From: Nocardioides sambongensis
GTDB taxonomy: Bacteria > Actinomycetota > Actinomycetes > Propionibacteriales > Nocardioidaceae
NCBI RefSeq assembly: GCF_006494815.1
Contig: NZ_CP041091.1
Location: forward strand, 1,446,001-1,510,000
Length of the DNA: 64,000 bases
Direction of reading: 5' to 3'
Positions 18,277-28,103 of the stretch are shown one piece after another; the first letter of the stretch is position 1, and each line of letters opens with the position of its first letter. Under the pieces are notes generated by a model. That model was not told where the DNA came from and searched no databases. It was given only the letters and a program-made list of their open reading frames with translations. A program made the position numbers and the translations under genes.

Positions 18277-19943
18277 CGGTCCACGCTCCCGTCGGTGGTC
18301 GGCTCGGGGACGGGCTTGGTCCACGCCCACTGGGTGACCGCGCGGGCCGGGGTGAAGCCGGTGAAGGTGCCGAGCGGCTCGGCGCGCTCCACCGAGATCC
18401 GGGTCAGCTCCCCGCCCAGCCGACGGTACGACGCCAGCAGCTCCGCCTCCGTCTCCACCGTGACCCCGTGGACCACCAGGCGCCCACCGGGCCGCAGCCG
18501 GTGCGCGCAGCGGTCGATCAGGCCGGCCGCGGTGGCTCCGCCGCCGACGAAGATCGCGTCCGGGGTGGGCAGCGGGCCCAGCGCGTCGGGAGCCCGGCCG
18601 ACGACGACCTCGAGACCGGGCACGCCGAGCCGCGCCGCGTTGCGGTCGATCCGTGCGCCACGCTCGGCGTCGGCCTCGACGGCGATGGTGCGGCAGGTCG
18701 GGTGCGCCCGCATCCACTCGATGCCGACCGATCCGGCTCCCGCGCCGACGTCCCACAGCAGCAGGCCCGGGGCGGGTTCGAGCCGGGACAGCGCACCGGC
18801 CCGGACGTCCCGCTTGGTCAGCTGGCCGTCGTGCTCGAAGAGCTCGTCGCGCAGTCCGGTCGACCAGCTGTTGCCGGCCGGCCCGACGACCTCGAGCGCG
18901 ACCACGTTCAGCCGCGGCAGCCGCGCCTCGGCCCAGAACGCCTCCTCCGCGGCACGGGCCGCGACCCGGCTCTCCGCCGCCGAGCCCAGGTCGCCGAGCA
19001 CGACGACCTCCGTGCCGCCGTGGCCCTCCTCGCGGACCAGCTGCGCGATCGCGGCCGGGGTGTGCTCGTCCGAGGAGAGCACCAGCAGCCGTCGGCCGGG
19101 GGCGAGCTGGCGTCGCAGGACGTCGAGGTCGCGGCCGACCACGGTGACCACCTCGGTCTCCTCGGCCGACCACCCGGTCCGGGCGCGGGCCAGCGCGACC
19201 GACGACACCGTCGGGAGCAGCCGGAGCCGGTTGCCCACCAGGGAGGCGAGCGTCGTACCGATCCCGGAGAGCAGGGGGTCGCCGGAGGCGAGCACGACGA
19301 CGCGCCGCTCGGCCACCTCGGCCAGCAGCGACGGCAACGCCTCGGCCAGCGGCGAGGGCCAGGGGCGGCGGACCTGGTCGGGCCGCTCGGGGACCAGGGA
19401 CAGGTGGCGGCGGCCGCCGAGCAGCACCTCGGCGTCGGCGACCGCCTCGGCGGCACCCGGGGCGAGGTGCCCGTCGGCCCCGATGCCGACCACGGTGACC
19501 GGCGGGGGCGGGCCGACCCACGGCAGCACCACGTCGCGGAGCAGCGGGGCCAGCCGCTCGGCGGGGATGTCCGGAGCGGCGGGGTCGTACCAGTGCAGCT
19601 CCTCGATCTCCGCCTGCACCCCGGACATCCGGACCAGCCGGGCGCTGAACACCACCGCCTGGACGAGGCGACCGGCCTCGTTGGCGGCGGCCGCGGTCCA
19701 CTCGCCGAGCAGCCGCAGGTCGGCGAGCTCGGCGCCGAGCTCCTCGGCGAGCTCGCGGATGCCGGTCTGCTCCGGCGACTCCCCCGGCTCCGGCTTCCCA
19801 CCCGGCTGCATGAACGCGTCCGTGCCGCGCTTGCGGACGGTCAGGATCCGCCCCGCGAGGTCCCGGACGAAGACGGCGACGACCCGGATCGGCTCGGCGC
19901 TGTGCGGGTCGGGGACGGACGCGGCGGGATCGGACACGGGCAC
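18273..19943 (-). CDS. cobL: Nudix hydrolase fused to precorrin-6Y C5,15-methyltransferase (CbiE-CbiT)
   Basis: The C-terminal ~400 residues are CobL: CbiE (residues ~155-345, starting [15 protein letters not shown], with [12 protein letters not shown]) and CbiT (~370-545, with [17 protein letters not shown] and [10 protein letters not shown]). CobL methylates C-5 and C-15 and decarboxylates the C-12 acetate. Unusually, residues ~20-150 form a Nudix hydrolase with a canonical box: [18 protein letters not shown] followed by LAEELG. The linker is a short PPPP. The GTG at 19943 is chosen because earlier in-frame starts lie inside the neighbouring riboswitch. The fused domain's substrate is unknown. 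Confidence 0.88.
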   Translation of the reverse strand: MPVSDPAASVPDPHSAEPIRVVAVFVRDLAGRILTVRKRGTDAFMQPGGKPEPGESPEQTGIRELAEELGAELADLRLLGEWTAAAANEAGRLVQAVVFSARLVRMSGVQAEIEELHWYDPAAPDIPAERLAPLLRDVVLPWVGPPPPVTVVGIGADGHLAPGAAEAVADAEVLLGGRRHLSLVPERPDQVRRPWPSPLAEALPSLLAEVAERRVVVLASGDPLLSGIGTTLASLVGNRLRLLPTVSSVALARARTGWSAEETEVVTVVGRDLDVLRRQLAPGRRLLVLSSDEHTPAAIAQLVREEGHGGTEVVVLGDLGSAAESRVAARAAEEAFWAEARLPRLNVVALEVVGPAGNSWSTGLRDELFEHDGQLTKRDVRAGALSRLEPAPGLLLWDVGAGAGSVGIEWMRAHPTCRTIAVEADAERGARIDRNAARLGVPGLEVVVGRAPDALGPLPTPDAIFVGGGATAAGLIDRCAHRLRPGGRLVVHGVTVETEAELLASYRRLGGELTRISVERAEPLGTFTGFTPARAVTQWAWTKPVPEPTTDGSVDR

Positions 19944-19967
19944 GGACGCTATCGTGCTCCCCGAGCC

Positions 19968-20095
19968 ACGAGGTGCCCCGACCGCCCACCAGCGGAAGGG
20001 GAGAATCTGGGAAGCCGGTGAGAGTCCGGCACAGGCCCGCTGCGGTGACCGGCGCTCGACGCCGGAAGTCCGAAGACCGGCCTCGGGGCGATCCG
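19968..20095 (+). promoter_or_regulatory. Cobalamin riboswitch (upstream of chlID)
   Basis: The aptamer core GGGAAGCCGGTGAGAGTCCG starts at 20009 and is followed by GCACAGGCCCGCTGCGGTGA. The B12-box element GGAAGTCCGAAGACCGGCC lies near 20064. It lies in the gap between the divergent Nudix-cobL and chlID genes and ends about 25 bp before the chlID ATG. It should control chlID-bluB-cobO-cobB-cobC. Boundaries are approximate. Confidence 0.88.
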
Positions 20096-20119
20096 ACGGC
20101 ACACGAGCGGGAGCCTCCC

Positions 20120-22184
20120 ATGCCAGTGAACTACCCCTTCGCAGCCGTCCTGGGCTGCGACCCCGAGACCCCTGACGGTCTGGACGACATGGGCCTCGCC
20201 CTCGTCCTCACCACGCTCTCGCCGGCGATCGGCGGCGTGCTGGTGCGCGGCGAGAAGGGCACCGCGAAGTCGACCGCGGTGCGCGGCCTGGCCGACGTGC
20301 TGCCGCCGATCCGGGTGCTGGCCGGTGACCGGTTCTCCTCCGACCCCGGCAACGGGGAGGCCGACGCGTCGCCGGACGGCCCGTTCCCGGCCGGCACGGC
20401 GCAGGAGAGCCGCCCGGTGCGTCTGGTCGAGCTGCCCGTCGGCGCGACCGAGGACCGGGTGCTGGGCTCGCTGCACCTGGAGTCCGCACTCTCCGCGGGC
20501 CGCGCGGAGTTCGAGCCGGGGCTGCTGGCCCGCGCTCACCGCGGCGTGCTCTACGTCGACGAGGTCAACCTGCTGCACGACCACCTGGTGGACGTGCTGC
20601 TCGACGCCGCCGCGATGGGCCGGGTGACCGTGGAGCGTGACGGCGTCTCGATCGCCCACCCGCGCGGTTCGTGCTGGTCGGCACGATGAACCCGAGGAGG
20701 GCGAGCTGCGGCCCCAGCTGCTCGACCGGTTCGGCCTCACCGTCGAGGTCGCGGCTCCGCGCGAGGCGAAGGCCCGCGCCGAGGTGGTGCGCCGACGGAT
20801 CGATCACGACGCCGACCCGGCCGCCTTCGCCCGCCGCTACGACGGTGCCTCGGCACGGCTGCGCGAGCGGATCGCGACCGCCCAGATCCTGCTCGCCTCG
20901 GTGGAGCTCGACGACAGCGTCCTGGTGCGGATCGCCGAGGTCTGCTCGGCGTTCGGCGTCGACGGACTGCGCGCCGACATCGTCACCGCCCGGACCGCGG
21001 CCGCGCACGCCGCCTGGTGCGGCCGCACCGAGGTCACCGACGCCGACATCCGGGTGGCGGCCCGGCTGGCGCTGCCGCACCGGCGCCGCCGCAACCCGTT
21101 CGACTCCCCCGGCTTCGACGACGACCTGCTCGACGACGTGCTCGGACCGGAGGAGCCCGGGGAGCCCCAGGGTCCCGACGACGATCCGGAGCCGCCGGGA
21201 GGCGGTGGGCCGGACGCCGGCGGGACGGACGGCGGCGGGACGGACAGCACGAGCGACGGCGCCGACCCGGGCGGGCAGGACGGCACGGGCGACGCGTCCG
21301 GCGCGCCGGGCGCTCCCGGCCAGGAGTCGGACGATGCGACCTCCGACCGCACCGCGACGTCCGCTGCGGGCGAGGCGTTCCGCACCCGCCGGTTCACCGT
21401 GACCGGCGTCGGACAGGGCACCTCGGGCCGCCGTAGCCGGGCGGTGACCAGCACCGGACGCCGGGTCGGGGCGACGGCGCGGGTTCCCGGCGCCGGCACC
21501 GGGGGCATCCACCTCAGCGAGACGATCCGCGCCGCCGTACCGCACCAGGTGCGACGGGGCCGTCGACCCGGGTCGACGGACCGCCTGCGCCTGGAGGTCG
21601 AGGACCTGCGCACCGCGGTCCGGGAGGGCAAGGAGTCCAACCTGGTCCTGTTCTGCGTCGACGCATCCGGGTCGATGGCCGCCCGGCGGCGGATGGAGCA
21701 GGTGAAGACCGCCGTGCTCAGCCTGCTGATGGACGCCTACCAGCGCCGCGACAAGGTGGCGGTGATCAGCTTCCGCGGCGAGTCCGCCGAGGTGCTGCTG
21801 CCGCCCACCGGCTCGGTCGAGGTGGCCGCCCGCCGGCTCGACGAGCTGCCCGCGGGCGGACGCACTCCGTTGGCCGAGGGGCTGGACGCGGCGGTCGAGC
21901 TGCTCCGGGTCGAGGCGCTGCGCGACCCGCGCCGGCGTCCGCTGCTGGTGGTGGTCACCGACGGCCGCGCCACCGCCGGCCGCGACCCGGTGCAACGCTC
22001 CCGCGCCTCCGCCGACCGGTTGGCCCACGGCGGCGTGGCCGCGCTGGTGGTCGACTGCGAGGCCGGTCCGATGCGGCTGGGGCTGGCCCGGATCCTCGCC
22101 GACCGGCTCGGCGCCGAGCACGTGCCGGTCGCCGAGGTGAGCGCCGAGCTGCTCGTGGACGCCGCCCGGCAGCGCGCCGCATGA
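20120..22184 (+). CDS. Magnesium-chelatase-type AAA+/VWA protein, putative cobaltochelatase subunit (two frameshifts)
   Basis: This is a fused ChlI-ChlD-like protein that probably powers cobalt insertion with CobN in place of CobS/CobT. The AAA+ part has Walker [14 protein letters not shown], the loop [11 protein letters not shown] and Walker [17 protein letters not shown]. After a Gly/Asp/Pro-rich linker comes a VWA domain with the MIDAS sequence [14 protein letters not shown]. One G is missing near 20662 (HPA/RFVLVG) and another near 20694 ([17 protein letters not shown]). The corrected product is about 688 aa. The stop overlaps bluB (ATGA). Its riboswitch and neighbours support a cobalt rather than magnesium role. 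Confidence 0.88.
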
Positions 22185-22806
22185 CGCATCCGCTCTACGA
22201 CGTGATCGCCCGCCGCCGCGACGTGCGGGCCGAGTTCACCGGTGAGCCGTTGGCCCCGAGGTGCTCACCCGGGTCCTCGAGGCGGCCCATCGCGCGCCGA
22301 GTGTCGGGATGAGCCAACCGTGGGACTTCGTGCTGGTGACCTCGACGGCCACCCGCGAGACGTTCGCCCAGCACGTGGCGACCGAGCGCGCGGCGTTCGC
22401 CGACGACCTCGACCCCGAGCGGCGGGCCACCTTCGACCGGATCAAGGTCGAGGGCATCCGGGAGGCGAGCATCGGCGTCGTGGTCACCCACGACCAGCGC
22501 CGCGGCGGGCCGAACGTGCTGGGCCGGCGCACGATCGCCGACACCGGGCTCTACTCGACCGTGCTGGCGATCCAGAACCTGTGGCTGGCGGCGACCGCGG
22601 AGGGCCTCGGCCTCGGTTGGGTCTCGTTCTACCGCGAGGAGTTCCTGCGCGGACTGCTCGACATCCCCGCGCAGGTCCGCCCGGTGGCCTGGCTGTGCCT
22701 GGGCACGGTCACCCACCTCGCCGACGTCCCCGACCTGGAACGGCACGGCTGGCGCTCGCGGCGACCGCTGGCCGACGCCGTGCACCACGAGACCTGGAGC
22801 CACTGA
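22181..22806 (+). CDS. bluB: 5,6-dimethylbenzimidazole synthase BluB (frameshifted)
   Basis: It cleaves reduced FMN with O2 to give 5,6-dimethylbenzimidazole, the lower ligand of B12. It is a nitroreductase-fold protein with [19 protein letters not shown] at the start, then APSVGMSQPWDFVLV, RRTIADTGLYSTVLAIQNLW, GLGLGWVSFYREEFLR and PVAWLCLGTVTHLADVPDLE. One G is missing at about 22258 (PLAP/EVLTRVLEAAHR). The corrected length is about 208 aa. Its ATG overlaps the upstream stop, and its stop overlaps cobO (TGATG), so it is coupled on both sides. Confidence 0.92.
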
Positions 22807-23420
22807 TGCCACAGGGACAGCCCGTCGCCGTACCCGAGGACGGCCTGACCACGCGCCAGCGCCGCAACCGTCCGCTGCTGATGGTGCACACCGGTGACGG
22901 CAAGGGGAAGTCGACCGCCGCGTTCGGCCTGGCCCTGCGCGGCTGGAACGCGGGGTTCCGGATCGGCGTCTTCCAGTTCGTGAAGTCCGCGAAGTGGCGG
23001 ATCGGCGAGCAGACCGTGCTGGAGCGCCTCGGCGTGCTGCACGAGGAGACCGGCGAGGGCGGCCCGGTGGAGTGGCACAAGATGGGGTCGGGCTGGTCCT
23101 GGCGTCGCAAGGAGGGCACCGAGGCCGACCACGCCGCGGCCGCGGCCGAGGGGTGGGCGGAGATCAAGCGCCGGCTGGCCGCGCAGACCCACGACCTCTA
23201 CGTGCTCGACGAGTTCACCTACCCGATCCACTGGGGCTGGGTGGACGCCGAGGACGTCGCGACCACGCTGGCGCAGCGCCCGGGCCGCCAGCACGTGGTG
23301 GTGACCGGGCGCCGGGCCCATCCCGCGCTGCTCGACGCCGCCGACCTGGTCACCGAGATGACGAAGGTCAAGCACCCGATGGATGCCGGCCAGAAGGGCC
23401 AGCGAGGCATCGAGTGGTGA
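22806..23420 (+). CDS. cobO: Cob(I)yrinic acid a,c-diamide adenosyltransferase (CobO/CobA type)
   Basis: It transfers the adenosyl group from ATP to the corrinoid cobalt. The 204-aa protein has the P-loop LMVHTGDGKGKSTAAFGLAL near residue 22, VFQFVKSAKW, the catalytic-site HDLYVLDEFTYPIHWGWV and VVTGRRAHPALLDAADLVTE, ending GQKGQRGIEW. This is the classic CobO/BtuR family, not PduO. It is coupled to bluB upstream and overlaps the cobB GTG by 4 bp. Confidence 0.95.
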   Translation: MPQGQPVAVPEDGLTTRQRRNRPLLMVHTGDGKGKSTAAFGLALRGWNAGFRIGVFQFVKSAKWRIGEQTVLERLGVLHEETGEGGPVEWHKMGSGWSWRRKEGTEADHAAAAAEGWAEIKRRLAAQTHDLYVLDEFTYPIHWGWVDAEDVATTLAQRPGRQHVVVTGRRAHPALLDAADLVTEMTKVKHPMDAGQKGQRGIEW

Positions 23421-24864
23421 GCCCGGCGGACTCCACGGCGGACTCCACGGCGGACTCCACGGCGGACTCCACTGCAGACCCGGCGGCGCTGCCGAGGGTG
23501 GTCCTGGCCGCGCCGTCCACGGGTCAGGGGAAGACCACCGTGGCGACCGGCCTGATGGCCGCGCTGCGCGCCACCGGGCGCACCGTCAGCGGGCACAAGG
23601 TCGGCCCGGACTACATCGATCCCGGCTACCACGCACTGGCCTGCGGCCGCCCCGGCCGCAACCTCGACCCGCACCTGGTCGGCGAGGAGCTGGTGGCGCC
23701 GTTGCTGCGGCACGGGGCGCGGACGCCGACTCCCGCCGACGTCGCGGTGATCGAGGGCGTGATGGGCCTCTTCGACGGGCGGATCGGCGGTCAGGGGTTC
23801 TCCTCGACCGCGCACGTCGCCGCGCTGACCGGGTCGCCGGTGGTGCTGGTCGTCGACATCGCACGCTCCTCCCGCACGATCGGCGCCGTGGTGCACGGGC
23901 TGGCCACCTGGGACCCCGGCGTCCGCGTGGCCGGGGTGATCCTGAACCGGGCCGGGTCGCCGCGGCACGCCCGCGAGGTCGCCGACTCGATCGGGCTGCC
24001 CGTGCTCGGTGTGATCCCGCGCGAGGAACAGGTGGCGACCCCGTCACGCCACCTGGGGCTGGTCACCGCCGCCGAGCGCGGCGACGCCGCCGCCGTCGTC
24101 GAGCGGCTGGGCGCCCTGGTGGCCGAGCACGTCGACCTGGACGCGGTCCTCGCCATCGCCGGCAGCGCAGCTCCGCTGACCGCGGCCACGTGGACCCCGG
24201 CCCCTGCGCGCCCGTCCCGGACCCGGAGGTGGAGGCAGGGGTGAGGTCGCGGGCGGAGCCGCTCTCCCGGCCCACCGTCGCACTGGCCGGCGGCCGCGCC
24301 TTCAGCTTCCACTACGCCGAGACCACCGAGCTGCTCACCGCCGCCGGACTCGACGTGGTCACCTTCGACCCGACCACCGACCCCGACCTCCCGGCCGGCA
24401 CCGCCGGCCTCTACCTCGGCGGTGGATTCCCCGAGGAGCACGCGAAGGCCCTGGCCGCCAACACGCGGTTGCGTACGACGATCCGCGACGCCGTCACCGA
24501 CCGAATGCCGACCGTGGCCGAGTGCGCCGGACTGCTCTACCTGTGCCGCAGCCTCGACGGCACACCGATGGCCGGCGTGCTGCCGGCCGACGCGGCGATG
24601 AGCGGGCGACTCACCCTGCGTTATCCGACCGCCACCGCGGTGTCCGACTCGCTGCTGACCCGGCACGGCGAGCGGGTCACCGGCCACGAGTTCCACCGCA
24701 CCACCACCAGTCCGCCCACCGGCGCGTCCCCCGCGTGGCAGATCGACCAGGAGGTCGTCGGCTTCGCCTCCGCCACCCTGCACGCCTCCTACCTGCACAC
24801 CCACTGGGCCGGCCACCCGCAGCTGGCCGCGCGCTTCGCCGAGGCGGTGCGCGCCGGTGCGTGA
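23417..24864 (+). CDS. cobB: Hydrogenobyrinic acid a,c-diamide synthase CobB (frameshifted)
   Basis: This ATP-dependent glutamine amidotransferase amidates the a and c side chains. The N-terminal dethiobiotin-synthetase-like domain has LAAPSTGQGKTTVATGL and GHKVGPDYIDPGYHA. The class-I glutaminase-like domain has MPTVAECAGLLYLCRSLDG with the nucleophile Cys and TGHEFHRT. One base is missing in the C4 run at 24201-24204, between the two domains; uncorrected, the first part stops at 24244. The corrected protein is about 482 aa. The GTG start overlaps cobO. Residues 5-20 are a DSTA-type tetrapeptide repeat. Confidence 0.92.
23429..23476 (+). repeat. 12-bp tandem repeat at the cobB N-terminus
   Basis: There are four consecutive 12-bp units of GACTCCACGGCG, the first three exact and the last diverging in its final bases. 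In frame they encode a repeated Asp-Ser-Thr-Ala tetrapeptide ahead of the conserved cobB domain. Such slippage-prone repeats can vary in copy number. Confidence 0.9.
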
Positions 24865-25906
24865 CCCGATCCCCGACCGGCAGCCCGGCCCACAGCCCGA
24901 TCCGCTCCCCGACCCGCTGCGACACCACGGTGACGTGGAGGCCCGGACCGGCCTCCTCGACTTCGCGGTGAACGTGTTCGCCGGCCCCCGTCCCGAGTGG
25001 CTGGATGCCGCCCTGCTCGCCTCCCTGGACGAGGTCGATCGCTACCCCAGCGCCGACCGGGCCGCGGCCGCCGTGGCCGCTCACCACCGGCGACCCGGCA
25101 CGGAGGTGCTGGTCACCGCCGGGGCGGCCGAGGCCTTCACGCTGGTGTCCCGGCTCCGGCCGTGGCGCCGCCCGGTCGTCGTGCACCCGCAGTTCACCGA
25201 GCCGCACGCCGCGCTGGCGCAGGCCGGTCACCGGGTCACCGAGCACGTCCTCACCGCGCCGTTCCGGCTCGACCCGGCGGCGGTGCCCGCCGACGCCGAT
25301 CTCGTGGTCGTCGGCAACCCGACGAACCCGACCGGGGTGCTGCACCCACCGGAGACGATCCGTGCGCTGCTGCGCCCAGGCCGACTGGTCGTCGTGGACG
25401 AGGCCTTCATGGACTGCGTCGACGACCCCGACGCCTCCCTGACCGGGGAGTCCCGCGCCGGGCTGGTGGTGATCCGCTCGCTGACCAAGCACTGGGGCAT
25501 CCCCGGGATTCGGGCCGGCTACCTGCTCGGGCCGCCGGAGACGGTGGCCGCGCTCGGTCGGGCCCAGACGCCGTGGTCGCTGGCGACCACGGCCGCCGCC
25601 GCGGTCGAGGCGTGCCTGGGTCCCTGGGCCGCGGCGGAGGCCCGGCGTCGTACCGAGGCGGTGGCGGTGTGGCGCGACCACCTGCAACGCGGGCTGACCG
25701 ACCTCGGGGTGGAGCACGTCGCGTCGGCCGCGTCGTTCGTCCTGGCGCGGCCCGGTCGCGGCGTCCGCGACGTGCTGCGGCATCGCGGGATCGCGGTCCG
25801 GCGTGCGGACACCTTCCCCGGTCTGGACGACACCTGGATCCGGGTCGCCGTCCGGCCCCCGGACACCTGCGACGTACTGCTGCACGCGCTGTCGTCGATG
25901 CCCTAG
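24857..25906 (+). CDS. cobC: Threonine-phosphate decarboxylase-like aminotransferase (CobC/CobD type)
   Basis: This 349-aa fold-type I PLP enzyme makes, or helps attach, the aminopropanol-phosphate arm of the nucleotide loop. It shows LDFAVNVFAGPRPEWL, the VVGNPTNPTGVLHPPE segment, the DEAFMD motif and the PLP-lysine region SLTKHWGIPGIRAGYLLG. The start codon lies within the end of cobB (8-bp overlap). Collinear genes in other Actinobacteria are named cobC. The first ~25 residues are Pro/Asp-rich and outside the conserved domain, so a later start is possible. Confidence 0.9.
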   Translation: MRDPIPDRQPGPQPDPLPDPLRHHGDVEARTGLLDFAVNVFAGPRPEWLDAALLASLDEVDRYPSADRAAAAVAAHHRRPGTEVLVTAGAAEAFTLVSRLRPWRRPVVVHPQFTEPHAALAQAGHRVTEHVLTAPFRLDPAAVPADADLVVVGNPTNPTGVLHPPETIRALLRPGRLVVVDEAFMDCVDDPDASLTGESRAGLVVIRSLTKHWGIPGIRAGYLLGPPETVAALGRAQTPWSLATTAAAAVEACLGPWAAAEARRRTEAVAVWRDHLQRGLTDLGVEHVASAASFVLARPGRGVRDVLRHRGIAVRRADTFPGLDDTWIRVAVRPPDTCDVLLHALSSMP

Positions 25907-25907
25907 G

Positions 25908-26062
25908 CTGAGCCGGCACGCCCGAGGAAGCCGGTGGAAGTCCGGCACAGTCGCGCTACTGTGACATCGCCTCCGGGCCGGGAGACCGGCCAGGGGTGGT
26001 GGAGTCAGACCCGACGGCGAGCACACTCCACCACGTCGAGACAGGGACGCTGAATCCCTGAG
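25908..26062 (+). promoter_or_regulatory. Cobalamin riboswitch (upstream of cbtB)
   Basis: The aptamer core GAAGCCGGTGGAAGTCCG near 25928 is followed by GCACAGTCGCGCTACTGTGA, and the B12-box element GAGTCAGACCCGACGGCG lies near 26001. It fills the gap between cobC and cbtB and is the textbook arrangement for a cobalt transporter. Binding of adenosylcobalamin should shut off cbtB-cbtA and probably cobD. Confidence 0.93.
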
Positions 26063-26070
26063 GAGGACTC

Positions 26071-26292
26071 ATGTCGCAGTCGTCTGCTGCCCCCGTCGCC
26101 GGCTCGCCCGTCGCGCTCCCCACCGTCCCGCTGATGGCGGTCGGCACCTGGCTGGTCTTCGTCGGCCTGCTCGCGATGCTGGTCATCTTCTTCGTCAGCG
26201 CCGACCAGGGCGCCGTCTCGTTGCCGGCCGGCAACGCCGTGCACGAGTGGGTGCACGACGCCCGCCACCTGCTCGGCTACCCCTGCCACTGA
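26071..26292 (+). CDS. cbtB: Cobalt transporter subunit CbtB
   Basis: This is a 73-aa single-helix membrane protein. The hydrophobic segment is at residues ~25-48 (GTWLVFVGLLAMLVIFFVS). The C-terminus ends in the diagnostic His/Cys-rich motif HEWVHDARHLLGYPCH, which probably binds cobalt. CbtB proteins are always short and paired with CbtA. It lies directly behind a cobalamin riboswitch, 13 bp ahead of cbtA. Confidence 0.95.
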   Translation: MSQSSAAPVAGSPVALPTVPLMAVGTWLVFVGLLAMLVIFFVSADQGAVSLPAGNAVHEWVHDARHLLGYPCH

Positions 26293-26304
26293 GGGGTTGC
26301 GGTC

Positions 26305-27111
26305 GTGGACTCGCAGCACACCCCTGCCCTCACGCCGGCCGCCTTCGTGGTCCGCGGCCTCGCCGCCGGCCTCGCCGCCGGCCTGATCGCCTTCCTGGTC
26401 GCCTTCGCCCTCGGCGAGCCGCACATCGACGACGCGATCGCGCTCGAGGAGGCCGCCTCCGCCGACGCCACCCCGGCCGACATCGCCGCCGAGGAGGCCG
26501 AGGCCGACGAGCCCGGCATGGTCGAGGTGTCCCGGGAGAACCAGAAGTCCTGGGGGCTGCTGACCGGCACCCTGGCGATCGGCGCCGCGCTCGGCGGACT
26601 GATCTCGCTGGCCGCCGCCGGCGCGCTCGGCCGGCTCGGCTCGCTGTCGCCACGCGCCAGCACCGCGCTGGTCGCCGGGCTCGGCTTCGTCGCCGTCGCT
26701 CTGGTGCCGTTCCTGAAGTACCCGGCGACGCCTCCGGCCGTCGGCAGCGGGGACACGATCGGGTCCCGGACCGCGGAGTACTTCGCGATGCTGCTGGTCT
26801 CCGTGCTCGCCATGATCGCGGCCGTGCTGGTCGCGAACCGGCTGCGCACCCGGCTCGACCCCTGGACCGCGGTCGGCGTGGCCGGCCTCGGCTACCTGGT
26901 GGTGGTCGGTGTCGCCGCCGCGCTGCTCCCCACGGTCAACGAACTGGGAGCCTTCCCCGCCGACACGCTCTGGTACTTCCGACGCTCCTCGCTGTTCACC
27001 CTGGCCGCGCTCTGGGCCACCCTCGGCGTCGGCCTGGTCGCGTCCGTCGGGCGCCTCACCGACCGCGTCCGGGCGGAGGACCGGCGCCGCGCGCTCGCCG
27101 CGACCCTGTGA
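26305..27111 (+). CDS. cbtA: Cobalt transporter subunit CbtA
   Basis: This 268-aa integral membrane protein has about five hydrophobic helices, beginning with AFVVRGLAAGLAAGLIAFLV, followed by an acidic loop (residues ~40-75) in which Glu/Asp-rich stretches alternate with Ala. The family segment GTLAIGAALGGLISLAAAG follows. CbtA is the core of the CbtAB cobalt uptake system predicted from B12-riboswitch regulation. The stop overlaps the cobD GTG by 4 bp. Confidence 0.93.
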   Translation: MDSQHTPALTPAAFVVRGLAAGLAAGLIAFLVAFALGEPHIDDAIALEEAASADATPADIAAEEAEADEPGMVEVSRENQKSWGLLTGTLAIGAALGGLISLAAAGALGRLGSLSPRASTALVAGLGFVAVALVPFLKYPATPPAVGSGDTIGSRTAEYFAMLLVSVLAMIAAVLVANRLRTRLDPWTAVGVAGLGYLVVVGVAAALLPTVNELGAFPADTLWYFRRSSLFTLAALWATLGVGLVASVGRLTDRVRAEDRRRALAATL

Positions 27112-28043
27112 GTCGGGCCGCCGGGACTCGGGCCGCCGGTCTCGCGCTCGGCTTCGCCGCGGACCGCCTGCTCGGCGATCCGCGGCGACTCCACCCCGTC
27201 GCCGGCTTCGGACGGGTCGCGGGAGTGCTGGAGCAGCGGACCTGGCAGGACTCCCGCCCGGCCGGCGCCGTGCACGTCGGCGTCCTCGTCGGCGGCGCGA
27301 TCGCCCTCGGCGCCCTGACCGAGCAGGTACGTCGACCGCTCCCCCGCACGCTGCTGGTCGGCGCCGCGACCTGGGCCGTGCTCGGTGGCAGGTCGCTGGA
27401 TCGCGAGGTGGCGGCGCTGGAGTCGCTGCTGCTCACCGGCGACCTGGACGGGGCCCGGCGGCGGTTGCGCAACCTGGTGGGCCGGGACACCAGCCGGCTG
27501 ACCGAGCCCGAGATCGTTCGCGCCGCGCTCGAGTCGCTGGCCGAGAACACCTCCGACGCCGTGGTCTCCTCGTTGGTGTGGGGTGCGGTGGCCGGTGTCC
27601 CGGGGTTGCTGGCGCACCGGGCCGCGAACACTCTCGACGCCATGGTCGGTCACCGGTCCACCCGCTACGCGCGGTTCGGCTGGGCCGGCGCCCGCCTCGA
27701 CGACGTACTGAACCTGCCGGGCTCCCGGCTGTCGGCGGCGCTGACCTGCCTGGTCGGCCCGGACCGCTCCGGCGCGCTGCGCGCCTGGCGTCGGGACGCC
27801 GCGGCCCACCCCAGCCCCAACGCGGGACCGGTGGAGGCCGCGTTCGCGGGCGCACTCGGCGTCCGGCTCGGCGGCCGGAACGTCTACGGACCGCCCGGCG
27901 ACCAGTGGGTCGAGGATCGGGCGGTGATGGGCGACGGGCGGACACCCGAGGTCGCCGACCTGTCCCGGGCGCGGAGGCTGGCGCTGGCCGTGGACCTCGG
28001 CGCGCTGGCCGTGGCCGGGTTGAGCGCGGCGGCCCGGGGGTGA
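27108..28043 (+). CDS. cobD: Adenosylcobinamide-phosphate synthase (CobD/CbiB)
   Basis: This 311-aa membrane enzyme joins the aminopropanol (phosphate) arm to adenosylcobyric acid. Family motifs are LGFAADRLLGDPRRLHPVAGF, LVGRDTSRLTEPEIVRAALE, SLAENTSDAVVSSLVWGAVAG, RAANTLDAMVGHR and AAHPSPNAGPVEAAFAGALG. Several hydrophobic segments are visible. The GTG at 27108 overlaps the cbtA stop, which makes cbtB-cbtA-cobD one unit under the riboswitch at 25.9 kb. Confidence 0.94.
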   Translation: MSRAAGTRAAGLALGFAADRLLGDPRRLHPVAGFGRVAGVLEQRTWQDSRPAGAVHVGVLVGGAIALGALTEQVRRPLPRTLLVGAATWAVLGGRSLDREVAALESLLLTGDLDGARRRLRNLVGRDTSRLTEPEIVRAALESLAENTSDAVVSSLVWGAVAGVPGLLAHRAANTLDAMVGHRSTRYARFGWAGARLDDVLNLPGSRLSAALTCLVGPDRSGALRAWRRDAAAHPSPNAGPVEAAFAGALGVRLGGRNVYGPPGDQWVEDRAVMGDGRTPEVADLSRARRLALAVDLGALAVAGLSAAARG

Positions 28044-28103
28044 CCGACGCGTGAGCACCGAGCCGGGCGTCGCCGCGCGCCCCGCCCGTGACAGGCTGGT
28101 CCC

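Noticed and set aside
19944..20102. An upstream extension of the Nudix-cobL gene to about 20102
   Set aside because: It would run through the cobalamin riboswitch of the divergent chlID unit and has no similarity to the Nudix domain.
17704..20175. An 823-codon plus-strand frame across cobM and cobL
   Set aside because: It runs antisense to two recognised genes and has Ser/Arg-rich composition without domains.
20120..22184. Programmed ribosomal frameshifting in chlID
   Set aside because: There is no slippery heptamer or downstream pseudoknot. Two separate deletions lie 32 bp apart, and the same single-base losses occur in eleven other genes.
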